Positions 26,263-35,053 of a stretch of DNA of 50,859 bases are shown piece by piece. The notes beneath the pieces were generated by a model. The model saw nothing but the letters and a program-made list of their open reading frames with translations. It was not told where the DNA came from and made no database searches. Within the stretch, counting starts at the first letter, position 1; each line of letters starts with the position of its first letter. This DNA is from Candidatus Cetobacterium colombiensis (GTDB taxonomy: Bacteria > Fusobacteriota > Fusobacteriia > Fusobacteriales > Fusobacteriaceae), in the NCBI RefSeq assembly GCF_033962415.1, contig NZ_JAVIKH010000015.1:1-50859 (forward strand), given 5' to 3'. The position numbers and the translations under genes are program-made.

Positions 26263-26631
26263 TTAATTTTTTTCTAGCTCTCTTATCTTTTTTATATAAT
26301 CTAATAGCTCATCCATTTCATCCACAGAAATTTCATAGATCATTTGAATACTAGTTCCCCAATATTCATGTATTAATCTATTTCTAACTCCTTTTATTCC
26401 TTCCCAATAACTTTTATTATCGTAAGTTGTAGTTAAAATATCTTTATCTAACTTTTGGATTTGAGTAATAGCTTCTCCTATTTTTTCTAATTGTCTTTCT
26501 ATATATCCAACACTTTTTTTATCTAAAGCAAAATCGTTAAAGGATTTATTTGTCATCTCTTCTTGAATGTATCCAATAAACTCTTCAATATCATAAGTGA
26601 ACTGTATTATATTTCTTTTTACCTTAGACAT
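26263..26631 (-). CDS. hepT: HepT-like (DUF86) HEPN toxin
   Basis: A 122-aa all-helical HEPN protein. The ribonuclease-type motif Rx4H is present as RNRLIHEYWG near residue 90, and IGEAITQIQKLD is typical of DUF86. The ATG at 26631 is chosen, overlapping the partner gene's stop by eight bases; a GTG three codons earlier is possible. It pairs with the nucleotidyltransferase gene just upstream. In characterised MntA/HepT systems the antitoxin blocks the toxin by AMPylating it near the RxxxxH site. Confidence 0.88.
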   Translation of the reverse strand: MSKVKRNIIQFTYDIEEFIGYIQEEMTNKSFNDFALDKKSVGYIERQLEKIGEAITQIQKLDKDILTTTYDNKSYWEGIKGVRNRLIHEYWGTSIQMIYEISVDEMDELLDYIKKIRELEKN

Positions 26632-26950
26632 ATATAACACTTCCTAATATCTCTTCTTTAACTTTTTCTTTATAATCTTTTACATCTGGATTTTTAAACT
26701 TATAATCAAAAACACTTTTTTCAATTAAGTCTACTTTTTTTCCAAAAGTATTTTCTAACTCCTCTTGCAAAGCACAAAAATTTCTATACATGCCTTTTTT
26801 AAACTCTATTTTTACAATTATATCTATATCACTGCTATCAGTTTCTTCTTCTCTAGCATAACTTCCAAATAATCCAATTTCTAAAATTGAATATTTTTCT
26901 TTATCTAATGCTTTTAAAACAGATAAAATACTTTCTTTATTAATTTCCAT
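26624..26950 (-). CDS. mntA: MntA-like nucleotidyltransferase antitoxin
   Basis: A 108-aa minimal nucleotidyltransferase. The active-site pattern is LFGSYAREEETDSSDIDIIV (GSY plus two catalytic aspartates in SDIDI). It overlaps hepT and starts 42 bp after the replication gene on the same strand, so the three may share a transcript. It is predicted to inactivate HepT by adding AMP. Intact and of normal size. Confidence 0.88.
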   Translation of the reverse strand: MEINKESILSVLKALDKEKYSILEIGLFGSYAREEETDSSDIDIIVKIEFKKGMYRNFCALQEELENTFGKKVDLIEKSVFDYKFKNPDVKDYKEKVKEEILGSVIYV

Positions 26951-26992
26951 TTTATCACCTCATCTTTAAATATTATAACATGAATATACTTT

Positions 26993-28117
26993 CTATTTAA
27001 TCCTCTTTTCAAGTTCTTTTAGAACTTTCATATCCTCAATTACTGATAGTTCACCAAACAGTATAATTCTTTCTCTTGTTGGAAGTTTGCTGTTTAATAT
27101 TACTAATGATAATCTTTCTTTTTCAATATCAAGCTCACTTTTTTCTAAATCTTCAATTTCTGGTTCTGCTATTCTCACAGGTTCTTTTTTAACTTTTACT
27201 TTTTTAGAGTCTACTATATCTTTAATTTTAGAGTTTAAAATCTTAGAAAAACTTTCTATTTCATAATTATATTTATACAGTTCATTCAGCCCTTTTATAA
27301 TATCTGCTTCATCATACTTTAAAATCAATTTATCCATAGCCTTTTGTGAATAGACACTATCTAGATAAATATTCTTACGAGCTTTTAAAACAGCCTTTAA
27401 GAGCTTCTCAGACATACTATTTTCTTCAACCTCAATAGTATCTTTATCAACTTTGACGAATTTTATTTTATGAACTCTACGACTAATTTTTATCTCTTCA
27501 AAATCATACTCATATTTTTTATCAAATTTATTTAGTTCATCCATAGCCTTCCTTAGAACATGTACTTTAAAAGCTTTGTATTCTCCGTATTTATCAACTG
27601 TTCCTGTAATTTCTCTAATTTCATCTAATTCTAAAATAGGAATATTAATTTTTTCATACTTTTTAAAGAAGTCATAAAATATTAAACTATAAACACATCT
27701 GAACACTCTCTTTTCAAGAAGTTTTATCGTTGTATAATATAAACTATCTTTATTATCTTCTTCTGTTTTTAAAGCTTTATATATTGTTGGAGGAACAGCA
27801 ACAAAAACTCCATCTTCACACTTTCTATATTCTGCTAAAAGATTAAAAGCTCCCCAAAGTTTTCCTTTAGCATCTTTACTTTCAATCCTTATTTTTTGTA
27901 AAGAATCTAAATATAAATATATTTCTTCATAATTTCTATCAATTCCTATTGCTTTTGTTATCTCACCTAAAGACAAAACAATACTATCTGCTTTTTCTTG
28001 TTGTAATCTATGTAAAATATAATCATATGTTAAAAGCCCTTGAGTTGTTAATGGAGCACCTTTTATTTCAATCAGTTGATTTGGTTTAAATAACGTTAAA
28101 TCTTTCAATTTTTTCAA
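26993..28117 (-). CDS. repB: Rep_3 (RepB) family plasmid replication initiator, replicon 1
   Basis: A 374-aa initiator with the tandem winged-helix architecture of the Rep_3 superfamily: LLTYDYILHRLQQEKADSIVLSLGEITKAIG near the start, YSLIFYDFFKKYEKINIPILELDEIREITG near 150, and KVHVLRKAMDELNKFDKKYEYDFEEIKISRRVHKIKF after it. A C-terminal extension of about 140 residues is charged. Start chosen as TTG 28117-28115 because GAGGTGA sits at proper distance; GTG 28126 overlaps that site. Four 21-bp iterons lie directly upstream. It lies inside the restriction locus, between hsdS and the mntA-hepT-hsdR group. Confidence 0.88.
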   Translation of the reverse strand: MKKLKDLTLFKPNQLIEIKGAPLTTQGLLTYDYILHRLQQEKADSIVLSLGEITKAIGIDRNYEEIYLYLDSLQKIRIESKDAKGKLWGAFNLLAEYRKCEDGVFVAVPPTIYKALKTEEDNKDSLYYTTIKLLEKRVFRCVYSLIFYDFFKKYEKINIPILELDEIREITGTVDKYGEYKAFKVHVLRKAMDELNKFDKKYEYDFEEIKISRRVHKIKFVKVDKDTIEVEENSMSEKLLKAVLKARKNIYLDSVYSQKAMDKLILKYDEADIIKGLNELYKYNYEIESFSKILNSKIKDIVDSKKVKVKKEPVRIAEPEIEDLEKSELDIEKERLSLVILNSKLPTRERIILFGELSVIEDMKVLKELEKRIK

Positions 28118-28145
28118 AAAAATCACCTCAAATTATAATAACATT

Positions 28146-28266
28146 AAAGGTATAAAACATCAATATGCTTTATTATACTTATCTTCGTAATCTTTATACC
28201 TTTCTTCGTAATTTTTGCACTTACCTTCGTAATCTTTATACCTTTCTTCGTAATCTTTATACCTTT
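28146..28266. repeat. Origin 1: four tandem 21-bp iterons plus an inverted partial copy
   Basis: Units start at 28183, 28204, 28225 and 28246. Units 1, 3 and 4 are identical (CTTCGTAATCTTTATACC then TTT); unit 2 has changes in its right half. An 11-bp inverted partial copy, AAAGGTATAAA, at 28146-28156 is nearer the rep start and probably serves as the autoregulatory operator. The spacing of exactly two helical turns suits cooperative initiator binding. An AT-rich stretch follows on the far side. Confidence 0.9.
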
Positions 28267-28370
28267 AACTTTTTTTGCCTTTCGATAAGCATTGATTTTA
28301 TTGGGTTCGTAGCGTTTATGTTTTTGCCGTAAATCTTATAAATATTGTAAATATTACAAACAAGAAAAAA

Positions 28371-28389
28371 AGAGGAGAAAATCTCCTCT
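28371..28389 (-). terminator. Terminator after hsdS
   Basis: On the minus strand AGAGGAG / CTCCTCT forms a short stem followed by a T-rich run (TTTTTTTCTTG). It ends the hsdM-fic-hsdS transcript before origin 1. Confidence 0.75.
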
Positions 28390-28400
28390 AAAATCTAAAA

Positions 28401-29582
28401 TTAAACCTCTAACTTTTTAAATGTAAGTAGTTTATCTCTATAATACTCATACTGTTGCTTTCTTGCTTCTATCTCTGCTGGTAATCCCTCTTTAATATCA
28501 TTTACTAGAGTATCAAATCTATCAAGAATATCAACGATACGTTGTTGCTCATCTAAGGGTAAAATAGGAACTAAAATTTTAGATAATTTTGGACCTGTTA
28601 TCGATCCCCTTGTTGTAAAAGCTGAATATTTAATAATAGTTTTTCTAACTTTATTAGTTGAAAAATAATATGCTGAAAATTTAGGCAATAATAAATCAGT
28701 TATAGGCCTCGCTCTTATTGAAAATCCATTAAATACACAATTAGGAATATTTTCAATTAAAGCACTAGACATTCCTATATCTTCTTTTGTTTCTGACGTT
28801 CTAGTAAAAAAAACATCTCCTTTTCTAGCGCTGTAATTTTCAATCTCACTAGGATTTACATTTACTAATCCAGAAATTTTTTCATTTGTTAACCATCTAT
28901 TTTTATAAACATCAGTAAAATTAATAAACGGTTGTCCATGTCCAAAAGCACTTTTCTCTTTATTTAAACCATTTTTAAACTCAAAAAGTTCACCAACTGA
29001 TAAATATTGAATATTCCAATCTTTAAATTCAAAAAGTGAATTATGATAATATTCATACTGCTGCTTTCTCATTGTAAGCTCTGCTGTAAGCTCTGCTGTA
29101 AGCTCTGTAAATGTATCTAAAATACGCACAATCTCCTCTTGTACTACTAATGGAGGTAGGGGGATTTGAAGTTTGTATATTTCGTTAGATTTTAAAGCTG
29201 GAATCCCTGCTCCATGCTGACATTCCATTAATTTATTTTGCATACTTTTAACAAAATGGAAAACATAATTATTATTAAGAAAATTATAATCTGGCTGTAA
29301 ATAATAGCAATGTGCATTCGCCCAAAATTTAGTTTTTATAAATTGAACAAACCCAGCAGAAGCTCCTCCTTGGCTAATAATTATTGTATTAGCTTCTACA
29401 TTGTAATTATTTGTAAATCCTGAATAACTAGTTCCACCGTTGTAAGCAGGATAATCTCCTTCTTCTAGTAAATTTTCTTTATTTAACTGTTTTCCTTTTG
29501 ATATCTTACAATACAATCCTAAAGAAACATACTCCACCCCATTAGGACATAGCTCATTAATTAATTGCTCTAACTTACTCAT
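28401..29582 (-). CDS. hsdS: Type I restriction-modification specificity subunit, EcoR124-like
   Basis: A 393-aa protein with two target-recognition domains (about 1-150 and 195-345), each followed by a conserved coiled-coil segment: RKQQYEYYHNSLFEF after the first, RKQQYEYYRDKLLTF at the end. Between the first domain and its helix is LDTFTELTAELTAELTMRKQQ, the short repeat known from EcoR124-type HsdS, where repeat number sets the spacer length of the target. The ATG at 29582 with GAGGAGG is chosen over an upstream in-frame start. It follows fic by one base. The recognition sequence cannot be read from the protein. Confidence 0.94.
   Translation of the reverse strand: MSKLEQLINELCPNGVEYVSLGLYCKISKGKQLNKENLLEEGDYPAYNGGTSYSGFTNNYNVEANTIIISQGGASAGFVQFIKTKFWANAHCYYLQPDYNFLNNNYVFHFVKSMQNKLMECQHGAGIPALKSNEIYKLQIPLPPLVVQEEIVRILDTFTELTAELTAELTMRKQQYEYYHNSLFEFKDWNIQYLSVGELFEFKNGLNKEKSAFGHGQPFINFTDVYKNRWLTNEKISGLVNVNPSEIENYSARKGDVFFTRTSETKEDIGMSSALIENIPNCVFNGFSIRARPITDLLLPKFSAYYFSTNKVRKTIIKYSAFTTRGSITGPKLSKILVPILPLDEQQRIVDILDRFDTLVNDIKEGLPAEIEARKQQYEYYRDKLLTFKKLEV
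29077..29114. repeat. 12-bp tandem repeat encoding the TAEL spacer of HsdS
   Basis: The plus strand shows GTAAGCTCTGCT repeated two full times plus a partial copy, encoding TELTAELTAELT. A gain or loss of one 12-bp unit stays in frame and lengthens or shortens the helix between recognition domains. Confidence 0.85.
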
Positions 29583-29583
29583 C

Positions 29584-30189
29584 TTAGACCTCCTCTGTGT
29601 TGTATTCACTATAACCTTCATAGTAGTAACTTACATCAATACCTTTCATAAATAGATTACGGTCATTGATTTCAATAGTAAGAGCCTGTTTTAAAAGATG
29701 TTTAATTTCAATATCTTTAACTACACTTCTCTCCATAGCTGATAGATATTCATCTTTATCAACTAGATTCCAATCAATTACTACCTTGATATTTTCTTTT
29801 AATATAAGGTCAAGCCATATACGAGTTGATCTCCCATTTCCTTCACGAAAAGGGTGAGCAATATTCATCTCAACATATTTCTCAATAATCTCATCAAATG
29901 TATTTTGTGGCATCTTATCTATATATTCTAAAGAGGGTTTAAGATACATTAGTGGTGCAAAACGGAAATTTCCTTTAGCTATATTTACCTCTCTAACCTT
30001 TCCAGCAAACTCATACATATCTTCAAATAAGTATCTATGTATATATTGAAGCCCTTCAAATGTTCCTACCTTAACTTTATTTATATCTCCTGAATCAAAT
30101 AGTTGCTTAGCTTTTTGTTTACTAATTTTCTCTTCCACCTTTGAAAGTTCCACTTGATTAGTAATATTAAGCTTATTATCTAAAATCAT
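29584..30189 (-). CDS. fic: Fic-domain AMP-transferase, class III
   Basis: A 201-aa protein with the catalytic motif [10 protein letters not shown] (His112), preceded by the flap region ([14 protein letters not shown]). Near the C-terminus SYYYEG (Ser187-Glu191-Gly192) matches the inhibitory motif [S/T]xxxE[G/N] of class III Fic proteins such as NmFic, so activity is probably self-limited. It lies three bases after hsdM and one base before hsdS, so all three are translated together. Fic genes inside type I loci are recurrent; the target is unknown. Confidence 0.92.
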   Translation of the reverse strand: MILDNKLNITNQVELSKVEEKISKQKAKQLFDSGDINKVKVGTFEGLQYIHRYLFEDMYEFAGKVREVNIAKGNFRFAPLMYLKPSLEYIDKMPQNTFDEIIEKYVEMNIAHPFREGNGRSTRIWLDLILKENIKVVIDWNLVDKDEYLSAMERSVVKDIEIKHLLKQALTIEINDRNLFMKGIDVSYYYEGYSEYNTEEV

Positions 30190-30192
30190 ACT

Positions 30193-31743
30193 TTATTCCA
30201 CCTCAATCTCTGCAACTATCTTATCTATTTCAATACGAAGTCTATCTATATTGCTCACTGTTGCTTTTATCTTGGCGTTTAGTTCCTTTATATCAATAAC
30301 CTCTCTTGTATCTTCAGCTTCTACATAAGTATTAACAGAAAGATTGTAACTCTCTTCAGCTATCTTTTCATTATCTACAGATTTTGAAACATACTCAATA
30401 TCCTCTTTAGTATCAAATATTCTTAGTATCTCCTCTATATGTTCCTCTGTTAAGATGTTGTTATTAGTTTCTTTCTTGAAGAAGTTTTCTCCACTAGCAT
30501 CTATAAATTGAGTTGTTGAATCCTTTTTAGACTTAGATAAAATTAAAATATTAACAGCTATTGAAGTTCCAAAGAAAAGATTAGGTGCTAACGATATAAC
30601 AGTTTCAACAAAGTTATTATCAATTAAGTACTTTCTAATCTTTTGCTCTGCTCCACCACGATAGAATATTCCAGGGAAACAAACTATAGCAGCACGACCT
30701 TTACTTGAAAGATAATTTAAACAGTGAAGTACAAAAGCAAAGTCAGCTTTAGATTTTGGTGCAAGTACTCCAGCTGGTGCAAAACGTTCATCATTAATAA
30801 GAGTTGGGTCATCACTACCAATCCAATTAACTGAATACGGAGGATTTGATACAATGGCATCAAAAGGCTTCTCATCTCCAAAGTGAGGATCTAAAAGTGT
30901 ATTTCCTAATGCAATATCAAATTTATCGTAGTTTACATTGTGTAAAAACATATTCATACGAGCAAGGTTATATGTTGTATGATTAATCTCTTGTCCATAG
31001 AAACCATCTTCAATAACATGATCATCAAACTGCTTCTTTGCTTGTAGTAGTAGTGAACCTGATCCAGCAGCAGGGTCATAAATCTTATTAATCGTTTCTT
31101 GTTTATGTGTTGCTAATTTTGCGATAAGCTTTGATACACTTTGAGGTGTAAAAAACTCTCCACCAGATTTACCAGCATTGGCAGCATAGTTAGAAATTAA
31201 AAACTCATAAGCATCACCAAATAGATCTATATGGTTATCTTCAAACTCTCCAAAATTAAGACCTTCAACACCTTTAATAACAGTAGCTAAACGACTATTC
31301 TTGTCTTTAACTGTATTTCCTAATCTATTGCTTGTTGTATCAAAATCAGCAAATAACCCTTTAATATCTGATTCTGATGGATAACCATTAGCAGAACCTT
31401 CAATAGCTGAAAATATTGCAGCTAAATCAGTATTTAAACTTTCATTAGTGTTTGCTCCTTTAGCAATGTTAACGAATAGTTGACTTGGATATATAAAATA
31501 TCCCTTTGTTTTTATTGCATCATCTTTGATTTCATCTGTTATAACATCATCACTTAAATCTGCATATTTAAAACTATCATCTCCAGCTTCAATATAGTTA
31601 GAGAAGTTTTCACTTATAAATCTATAAAATAACGTTCCTAAAACATATTGCTTAAAATCCCATCCATCTATTGAACCACGAACATCATTTGCTATCTTCC
31701 AAATTTGCGATTGTAATTCAGCTCTTTGTGCTATACTTGACAT
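30193..31743 (-). CDS. hsdM: Type I DNA methyltransferase subunit
   Basis: A 516-aa protein. The SAM-binding motif [13 protein letters not shown] is at about 223-235 and the catalytic NPPY of an N6-adenine methylase at 300-303. [18 protein letters not shown] and [17 protein letters not shown] are typical of HsdM. The start is ATG 31743, because GGAGG precedes it and lies inside a five-codon upstream extension. It is the first gene of hsdM-fic-hsdS. HsdM and HsdS would protect the host site recognised by the complex with HsdR. Confidence 0.96.
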   Translation of the reverse strand: MSSIAQRAELQSQIWKIANDVRGSIDGWDFKQYVLGTLFYRFISENFSNYIEAGDDSFKYADLSDDVITDEIKDDAIKTKGYFIYPSQLFVNIAKGANTNESLNTDLAAIFSAIEGSANGYPSESDIKGLFADFDTTSNRLGNTVKDKNSRLATVIKGVEGLNFGEFEDNHIDLFGDAYEFLISNYAANAGKSGGEFFTPQSVSKLIAKLATHKQETINKIYDPAAGSGSLLLQAKKQFDDHVIEDGFYGQEINHTTYNLARMNMFLHNVNYDKFDIALGNTLLDPHFGDEKPFDAIVSNPPYSVNWIGSDDPTLINDERFAPAGVLAPKSKADFAFVLHCLNYLSSKGRAAIVCFPGIFYRGGAEQKIRKYLIDNNFVETVISLAPNLFFGTSIAVNILILSKSKKDSTTQFIDASGENFFKKETNNNILTEEHIEEILRIFDTKEDIEYVSKSVDNEKIAEESYNLSVNTYVEAEDTREVIDIKELNAKIKATVSNIDRLRIEIDKIVAEIEVE

Positions 31744-31892
31744 TTTTAATTCCTCCATTTATATACAATAATTTTATACTCTACTAATGGTATAAAGTTA
31801 CTCAATTTAATTATAATTTATGCTTTATTATATCATAAAGCCTGTATAAATAACACCTTCAAGAGATGTTAAACTACTATTTAAATAGTGGT

Positions 31893-32810
31893 TTATTTCT
31901 TCAATACTGATTTTAAAGTCTTTATATAAATGCTTGGTGATTTTTTCTTTTGCTCATTTAGGATTTCATATCCAATACCTTGATTTTGAAGTATCTCTCT
32001 AGCTTCCATCTCTTCTTCTAAAGTTAGATCTAATTTTTTCTTTTTAGGTACGTCTTCATAGATAGCAAAATAAATCTCTATCTTTTCGATTTTTCTACGC
32101 CCTTTTCCTTTCAGTTCTTCAGGAAACTTATATATTTTTTTCTTCTCTAATTCAGCTTTAGCTTTTTTAGTAATAAACTTATTAACATCTCCAATTGTAT
32201 AAGCTTTTGGAACTTCTAAAACATCTCTAAATTGTTCTATCTCCATAACAAAATAACCTGTGCTTTCAAACTGCTTCAATAACATATACAACCTTTTAGC
32301 ATATTTTCCACTTATACCCTTTAATTCTGCATCTTCAAGCAGTAGTATCTCTTGTTTTTTATGTTTTAGTTCATTGTCCCAATAATCTAACTCTTTAACT
32401 GTTAGTGGCTCTTTTTTCTTAGCTTTATCTATTATGTGAATATCGTGTTTGTAGAAAAGAAATGGAATAAACAGTGATGGTATCTCTATCTTCAAAGTTT
32501 CTTCATCTATCTCTTGGGTTACAAATATACTTCCAGATATCCCATAGCCTTTTTCTTTATCAATCTCATATCTTTTAGAAACTGTTAATCCACGAATAAA
32601 CTCTTGAAATTCTTCTTTGGTGTATGGTCTAGTTGTAGATGCTTCCCATATTTCACGCTTTTTTATTGTTATAACTCTCTCTTTTATTTCTAGTCCCTTA
32701 TTCCATTTGTTAAACTTTTTCAATAGCCACCCAAAAGCATTTACAAAAATCTCTTTTTCAAAATATATTGGTAGTCTATTTAATTGCTTATTAAATCCTA
32801 TTTTCCCCAT
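31893..32810 (-). CDS. Rep_3-like plasmid replication initiator, replicon 2
   Basis: A 305-aa protein preceded by GAGGTGA. The winged-helix pattern of Rep_3 initiators is present (KLKIEIPSLFIPFLFYK-type core near 115, ISGKYAKRLYMLLKQFESTGYFVMEIEQFRDVLEVPKAYTIGDVNKFITKKAKAEL at about 170-225, then KIEKIEIYFAIYED). It is not closely similar to the initiator at 26993. Four iterons and an operator-like promoter lie upstream. The gene appears intact, so replicon 2 may still work. Confidence 0.85.
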   Translation of the reverse strand: MGKIGFNKQLNRLPIYFEKEIFVNAFGWLLKKFNKWNKGLEIKERVITIKKREIWEASTTRPYTKEEFQEFIRGLTVSKRYEIDKEKGYGISGSIFVTQEIDEETLKIEIPSLFIPFLFYKHDIHIIDKAKKKEPLTVKELDYWDNELKHKKQEILLLEDAELKGISGKYAKRLYMLLKQFESTGYFVMEIEQFRDVLEVPKAYTIGDVNKFITKKAKAELEKKKIYKFPEELKGKGRRKIEKIEIYFAIYEDVPKKKKLDLTLEEEMEAREILQNQGIGYEILNEQKKKSPSIYIKTLKSVLKK

Positions 32811-32841
32811 TTTTCACCTCAAATAATATTAAGAATAATTC

Positions 32842-32880
32842 ATTATAACATAAGTAGTTTTCATTTCAATAGCTACTTAT
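32842..32880 (-). promoter_or_regulatory. Promoter/operator of replicon 2 initiator
   Basis: On the minus strand TTGAAA (32869-32864) and TATAAT (32847-32842) are 16 bp apart. The -35 region is bracketed by the inverted pair ATAAGTAG (32850-32857) and CTACTTAT (32873-32880), which shares CTAC and CTTAT with the iterons. Autorepression by the initiator is likely. Confidence 0.78.
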
Positions 32881-32888
32881 AAATGTCA

Positions 32889-32974
32889 CTACAATTTACT
32901 CCTTATGTTTGCTACAATTTACCCCTTATCCTTACTACAATTTACTCCTTATGTCACTACAATTTACTCCTTAT
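32889..32974. repeat. Origin 2: four 18-bp iterons at 22-23 bp spacing
   Basis: CTACAATTTACTCCTTAT occurs at 32889, 32912 (one change, ACCCC), 32935 and 32957. They sit directly upstream of the replicon 2 promoter. No gene is present from 32811 to 33111; beyond the iterons the DNA holds only TAGTCTTTAA duplications near 33040. Confidence 0.9.
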
Positions 32975-33092
32975 AACTTTACCCCATCCCTTTTCAATCA
33001 TTGATTTTACTAAGCTAGATTGGTGTTCATTTTTCTCTAATAGTCTTTAATAGTCTTTAAGGGTATTTAAATAGTGAGAAGAACAAAATAAA

Positions 33093-33113
33093 AAGGATGC
33101 TTTTAGCACCCTT
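33093..33113 (-). terminator. Terminator overlapping the stop of the PC4-like gene
   Basis: On the minus strand AAGGGTGC / GCATCCTT with loop TAAAA is followed by TTTTATTTTG. It begins at the stop codon. Confidence 0.75.
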
Positions 33114-33357
33114 ACATATCTAAGTTTTCTATATCAATTGAATTTAAAATTTCTTTCAATGCTATTAATTCCCCTTTAGATAAAGTTATTCCTTTTCCCA
33201 TCTTCTCATGGTCTTCATCCCAATCACGAATATCTATTTTTGGTTTTCTAGAATTCCAAGAAATTAGATTAACTTCTTTTTTCCATCCCTTAGCACCTTC
33301 TCCAATTGTTCCTAAATTTTCAATAATCTCAAATTTTATTTCTGCCACATCATTCAC
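33112..33357 (-). CDS. YdbC/PC4-like single-stranded DNA-binding protein
   Basis: An 81-aa protein of the YdbC family (bacterial homologues of the PC4 transcription coactivator). The key pattern is KFEIIENLGTIGEGAKGWKKEVNLISWN, KPKIDIRDWDEDHEKMGKGITLSKGEL and a C-terminal helix. These form dimers that bind single-stranded DNA. On a plasmid it may act in replication, repair or transfer. Short gene, no membrane or secretion features; the length is normal for the family. Confidence 0.85.
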   Translation of the reverse strand: MNDVAEIKFEIIENLGTIGEGAKGWKKEVNLISWNSRKPKIDIRDWDEDHEKMGKGITLSKGELIALKEILNSIDIENLDM

Positions 33358-33383
33358 CCCTATTTAGTTTAAAATAATTTTAA

Positions 33384-34196
33384 TTAAGCCACATTCTTAG
33401 TCTTTAGATATTTCAATATATCATTTGGTATTTCATTATAACTCAATTGTAAAACCTCTTTAAAGTATAAATAATCCGTTATACGTTGAAGATTATAAAT
33501 ACACTCTTTATATCTTTCTATGAAAGTTATCTCTTCTTCTTTTACATCTATAGTTCTTAAAAGCATGTTCATTATTTTCAATACTTTTGCTATCTCTTCC
33601 ATGAAGTCATAATCTATTTTTCTAAGTTCTAAATATTTATATAAATTATCATCTTTGTTTTTTAATGTAACTAAAACCATCTCTTCCTTATCTAAAAATT
33701 CTATATCTTTACTCTTACAAGCAATTTCCTTAGTAAACTCTTTAACGTCTATTAATTTATATGGATAGTCCTCTGTTAAATCTGTAGTTATGTACTCAAC
33801 TGTAACTTCCTTACTCATAACCCATCTAAAAAAGTTAATAGACATAGCTTCTAAAACGCCTCTATTTAAAACCTCCATGTTGAAATCATGAGCTATATCT
33901 TTTGCTAATCTCTCAGATAGTTCTAAATATGTCTCAAAGCCAATATCGTTACTAAAAGCGACATCTTCTTTTAAATATTCCTCTATTTTTGCTATAGAAA
34001 CAACTAATGAATCAAAAGCTAAATATCTAAATTTTCGATCATAATAATGCTCAATTCCCTTGTATATTCTACCTAATATTTCTTTATCTAGTTTTCTTCT
34101 AGCTACACTATCTAATGAATTTAGATAAAACTCATATAAATCATCTATATTTTTCTTTTTGTTTTTATCAATTTTTACTTTTAACTTCCTTGCCAC
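33384..34196 (-). CDS. Hypothetical protein, unknown family
   Basis: A 270-aa, mostly helical, acidic protein with a lysine-rich first 15 residues (MARKLKVKIDKNKKKN). Helical blocks include DSLVVSIAKIEEYLKEDVAF near 65, YLELSERLAKDIAHDFNMEVL near 95 and MEEIAKVLKIMNMLLRTID near 205. It has a GGAGGA site upstream and lies 26 bp before the YdbC-like gene, so they are probably one unit. No known motif was recognised. The conserved-looking plasmid context suggests a maintenance function, without direct support. Confidence 0.65.
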   Translation of the reverse strand: MARKLKVKIDKNKKKNIDDLYEFYLNSLDSVARRKLDKEILGRIYKGIEHYYDRKFRYLAFDSLVVSIAKIEEYLKEDVAFSNDIGFETYLELSERLAKDIAHDFNMEVLNRGVLEAMSINFFRWVMSKEVTVEYITTDLTEDYPYKLIDVKEFTKEIACKSKDIEFLDKEEMVLVTLKNKDDNLYKYLELRKIDYDFMEEIAKVLKIMNMLLRTIDVKEEEITFIERYKECIYNLQRITDYLYFKEVLQLSYNEIPNDILKYLKTKNVA

Positions 34197-34230
34197 AAAT
34201 CCTCCTCCGACTTTTTATAATATAATAAAA

Positions 34231-34256
34231 AGGAAGTGATATATTCATCACTCCCT
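34231..34256 (-). terminator. Terminator after the second HEPN gene
   Basis: On the minus strand AGGGAGTGAT / ATCACTTCCT with a six-base loop is followed by TTTTATTATA. One mismatch in a 10-bp stem. Confidence 0.8.
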
Positions 34257-34297
34257 TTAATTATACTATTTTGCCACTTTTTCTACCAGTCCTTTTC

Positions 34298-34696
34298 CTA
34301 ATCTAAAATTTTAATAATTTTATTTTTAACAAAATTTAATATTTCTAATGCTTCAGTTTTTGCTTCTTCCAATATATCATGTGTAGGAACTAAACCATAT
34401 CCAGTATCCATATATCTAAATATTGTAGCATATGGTGTTAATTTTTCACAAGCATCATATAATACTTCAAAATCTAAATCTATATTTATGCAATTATCTA
34501 AAATACTTGTTAAATCATGAGTTTTAGGAACTTTATTTTTATGAAAAATTAAAAAAGCTTTTAATGCCTTTTCACCAGCCTGTTGATAATGATATATTGC
34601 TGATTCTTCAAGTTCATTTTCATATAAAATTTTTCCTGATTGAAAATCTCGCTCAGCTTTAAACAGCATTATTTCATAATCTTTAGTTGGCTTCAT
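34298..34696 (-). CDS. HEPN-domain protein, COG2250 type
   Basis: A 132-aa helical protein: LFKAERDFQSGKILYENELEESAIYHYQQAGEKALKAFLIF, then THDLTSIL and ATIFRYMDTGY. This is the HEPN type usually paired with small nucleotidyltransferases. The ribonuclease RxxxxxH motif is not obvious, so the biochemical role may differ from HepT. It overlaps the upstream nucleotidyltransferase gene by 14 bases. It belongs to the second HEPN/MNT pair of the plasmid. Confidence 0.85.
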   Translation of the reverse strand: MKPTKDYEIMLFKAERDFQSGKILYENELEESAIYHYQQAGEKALKAFLIFHKNKVPKTHDLTSILDNCINIDLDFEVLYDACEKLTPYATIFRYMDTGYGLVPTHDILEEAKTEALEILNFVKNKIIKILD

Positions 34697-35000
34697 ATAA
34701 TAAGTACCCCTTATTCAAAATTTCATTTTCTATCAAATGATTTTTTTTAGCATTATCTAAAAATTCTAATTCATTCTCTACAATTAAATCTTTTGGAAAT
34801 CCAATTCCTCTTAAAGCTTTTAATCCTTTTCTCATTTCTAATATTTTATTATCACATTTTTCTAAAATAACCATTATATCTAAATCGCTATCTTCATTAG
34901 GGATGCCCCAAGCATATGATCCAAATATATATATTTTTTTTGGATGAAATTCTTTAACTAATCTTTCTTTAACTTGCTCTATTTGCTTTAAATTAATCAT
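34683..35000 (-). CDS. Minimal nucleotidyltransferase, partner of HEPN protein
   Basis: A 105-aa MNT-domain protein with active-site pattern IYIFGSYAWGIPNEDSDLDIMVIL (GSY and SDLDI aspartates). GGAGG precedes the ATG. It is different in sequence from the MntA-like protein at 26624 (KKIYIFGS versus ILEIGLFGS), so the two pairs are separate acquisitions. The pair probably forms a toxin-antitoxin unit with the downstream HEPN gene and starts 54 bp after the parB-like stop. Confidence 0.87.
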   Translation of the reverse strand: MINLKQIEQVKERLVKEFHPKKIYIFGSYAWGIPNEDSDLDIMVILEKCDNKILEMRKGLKALRGIGFPKDLIVENELEFLDNAKKNHLIENEILNKGYLLYEAN

Positions 35001-35053
35001 TTTAAACCTCCAATTTCTTAAACTAACGTATAGAAATTAATTGTATAACAAAA

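Noticed and set aside
28183-28266. Regular tandem repeats that could be mistaken for a CRISPR array
   Set aside because: Units are contiguous with no unique spacers, are only 21 bp long and lie directly before a replication initiator gene, so they are iterons. The repeats at 32889 and 38469 were rejected as CRISPR for the same reasons.
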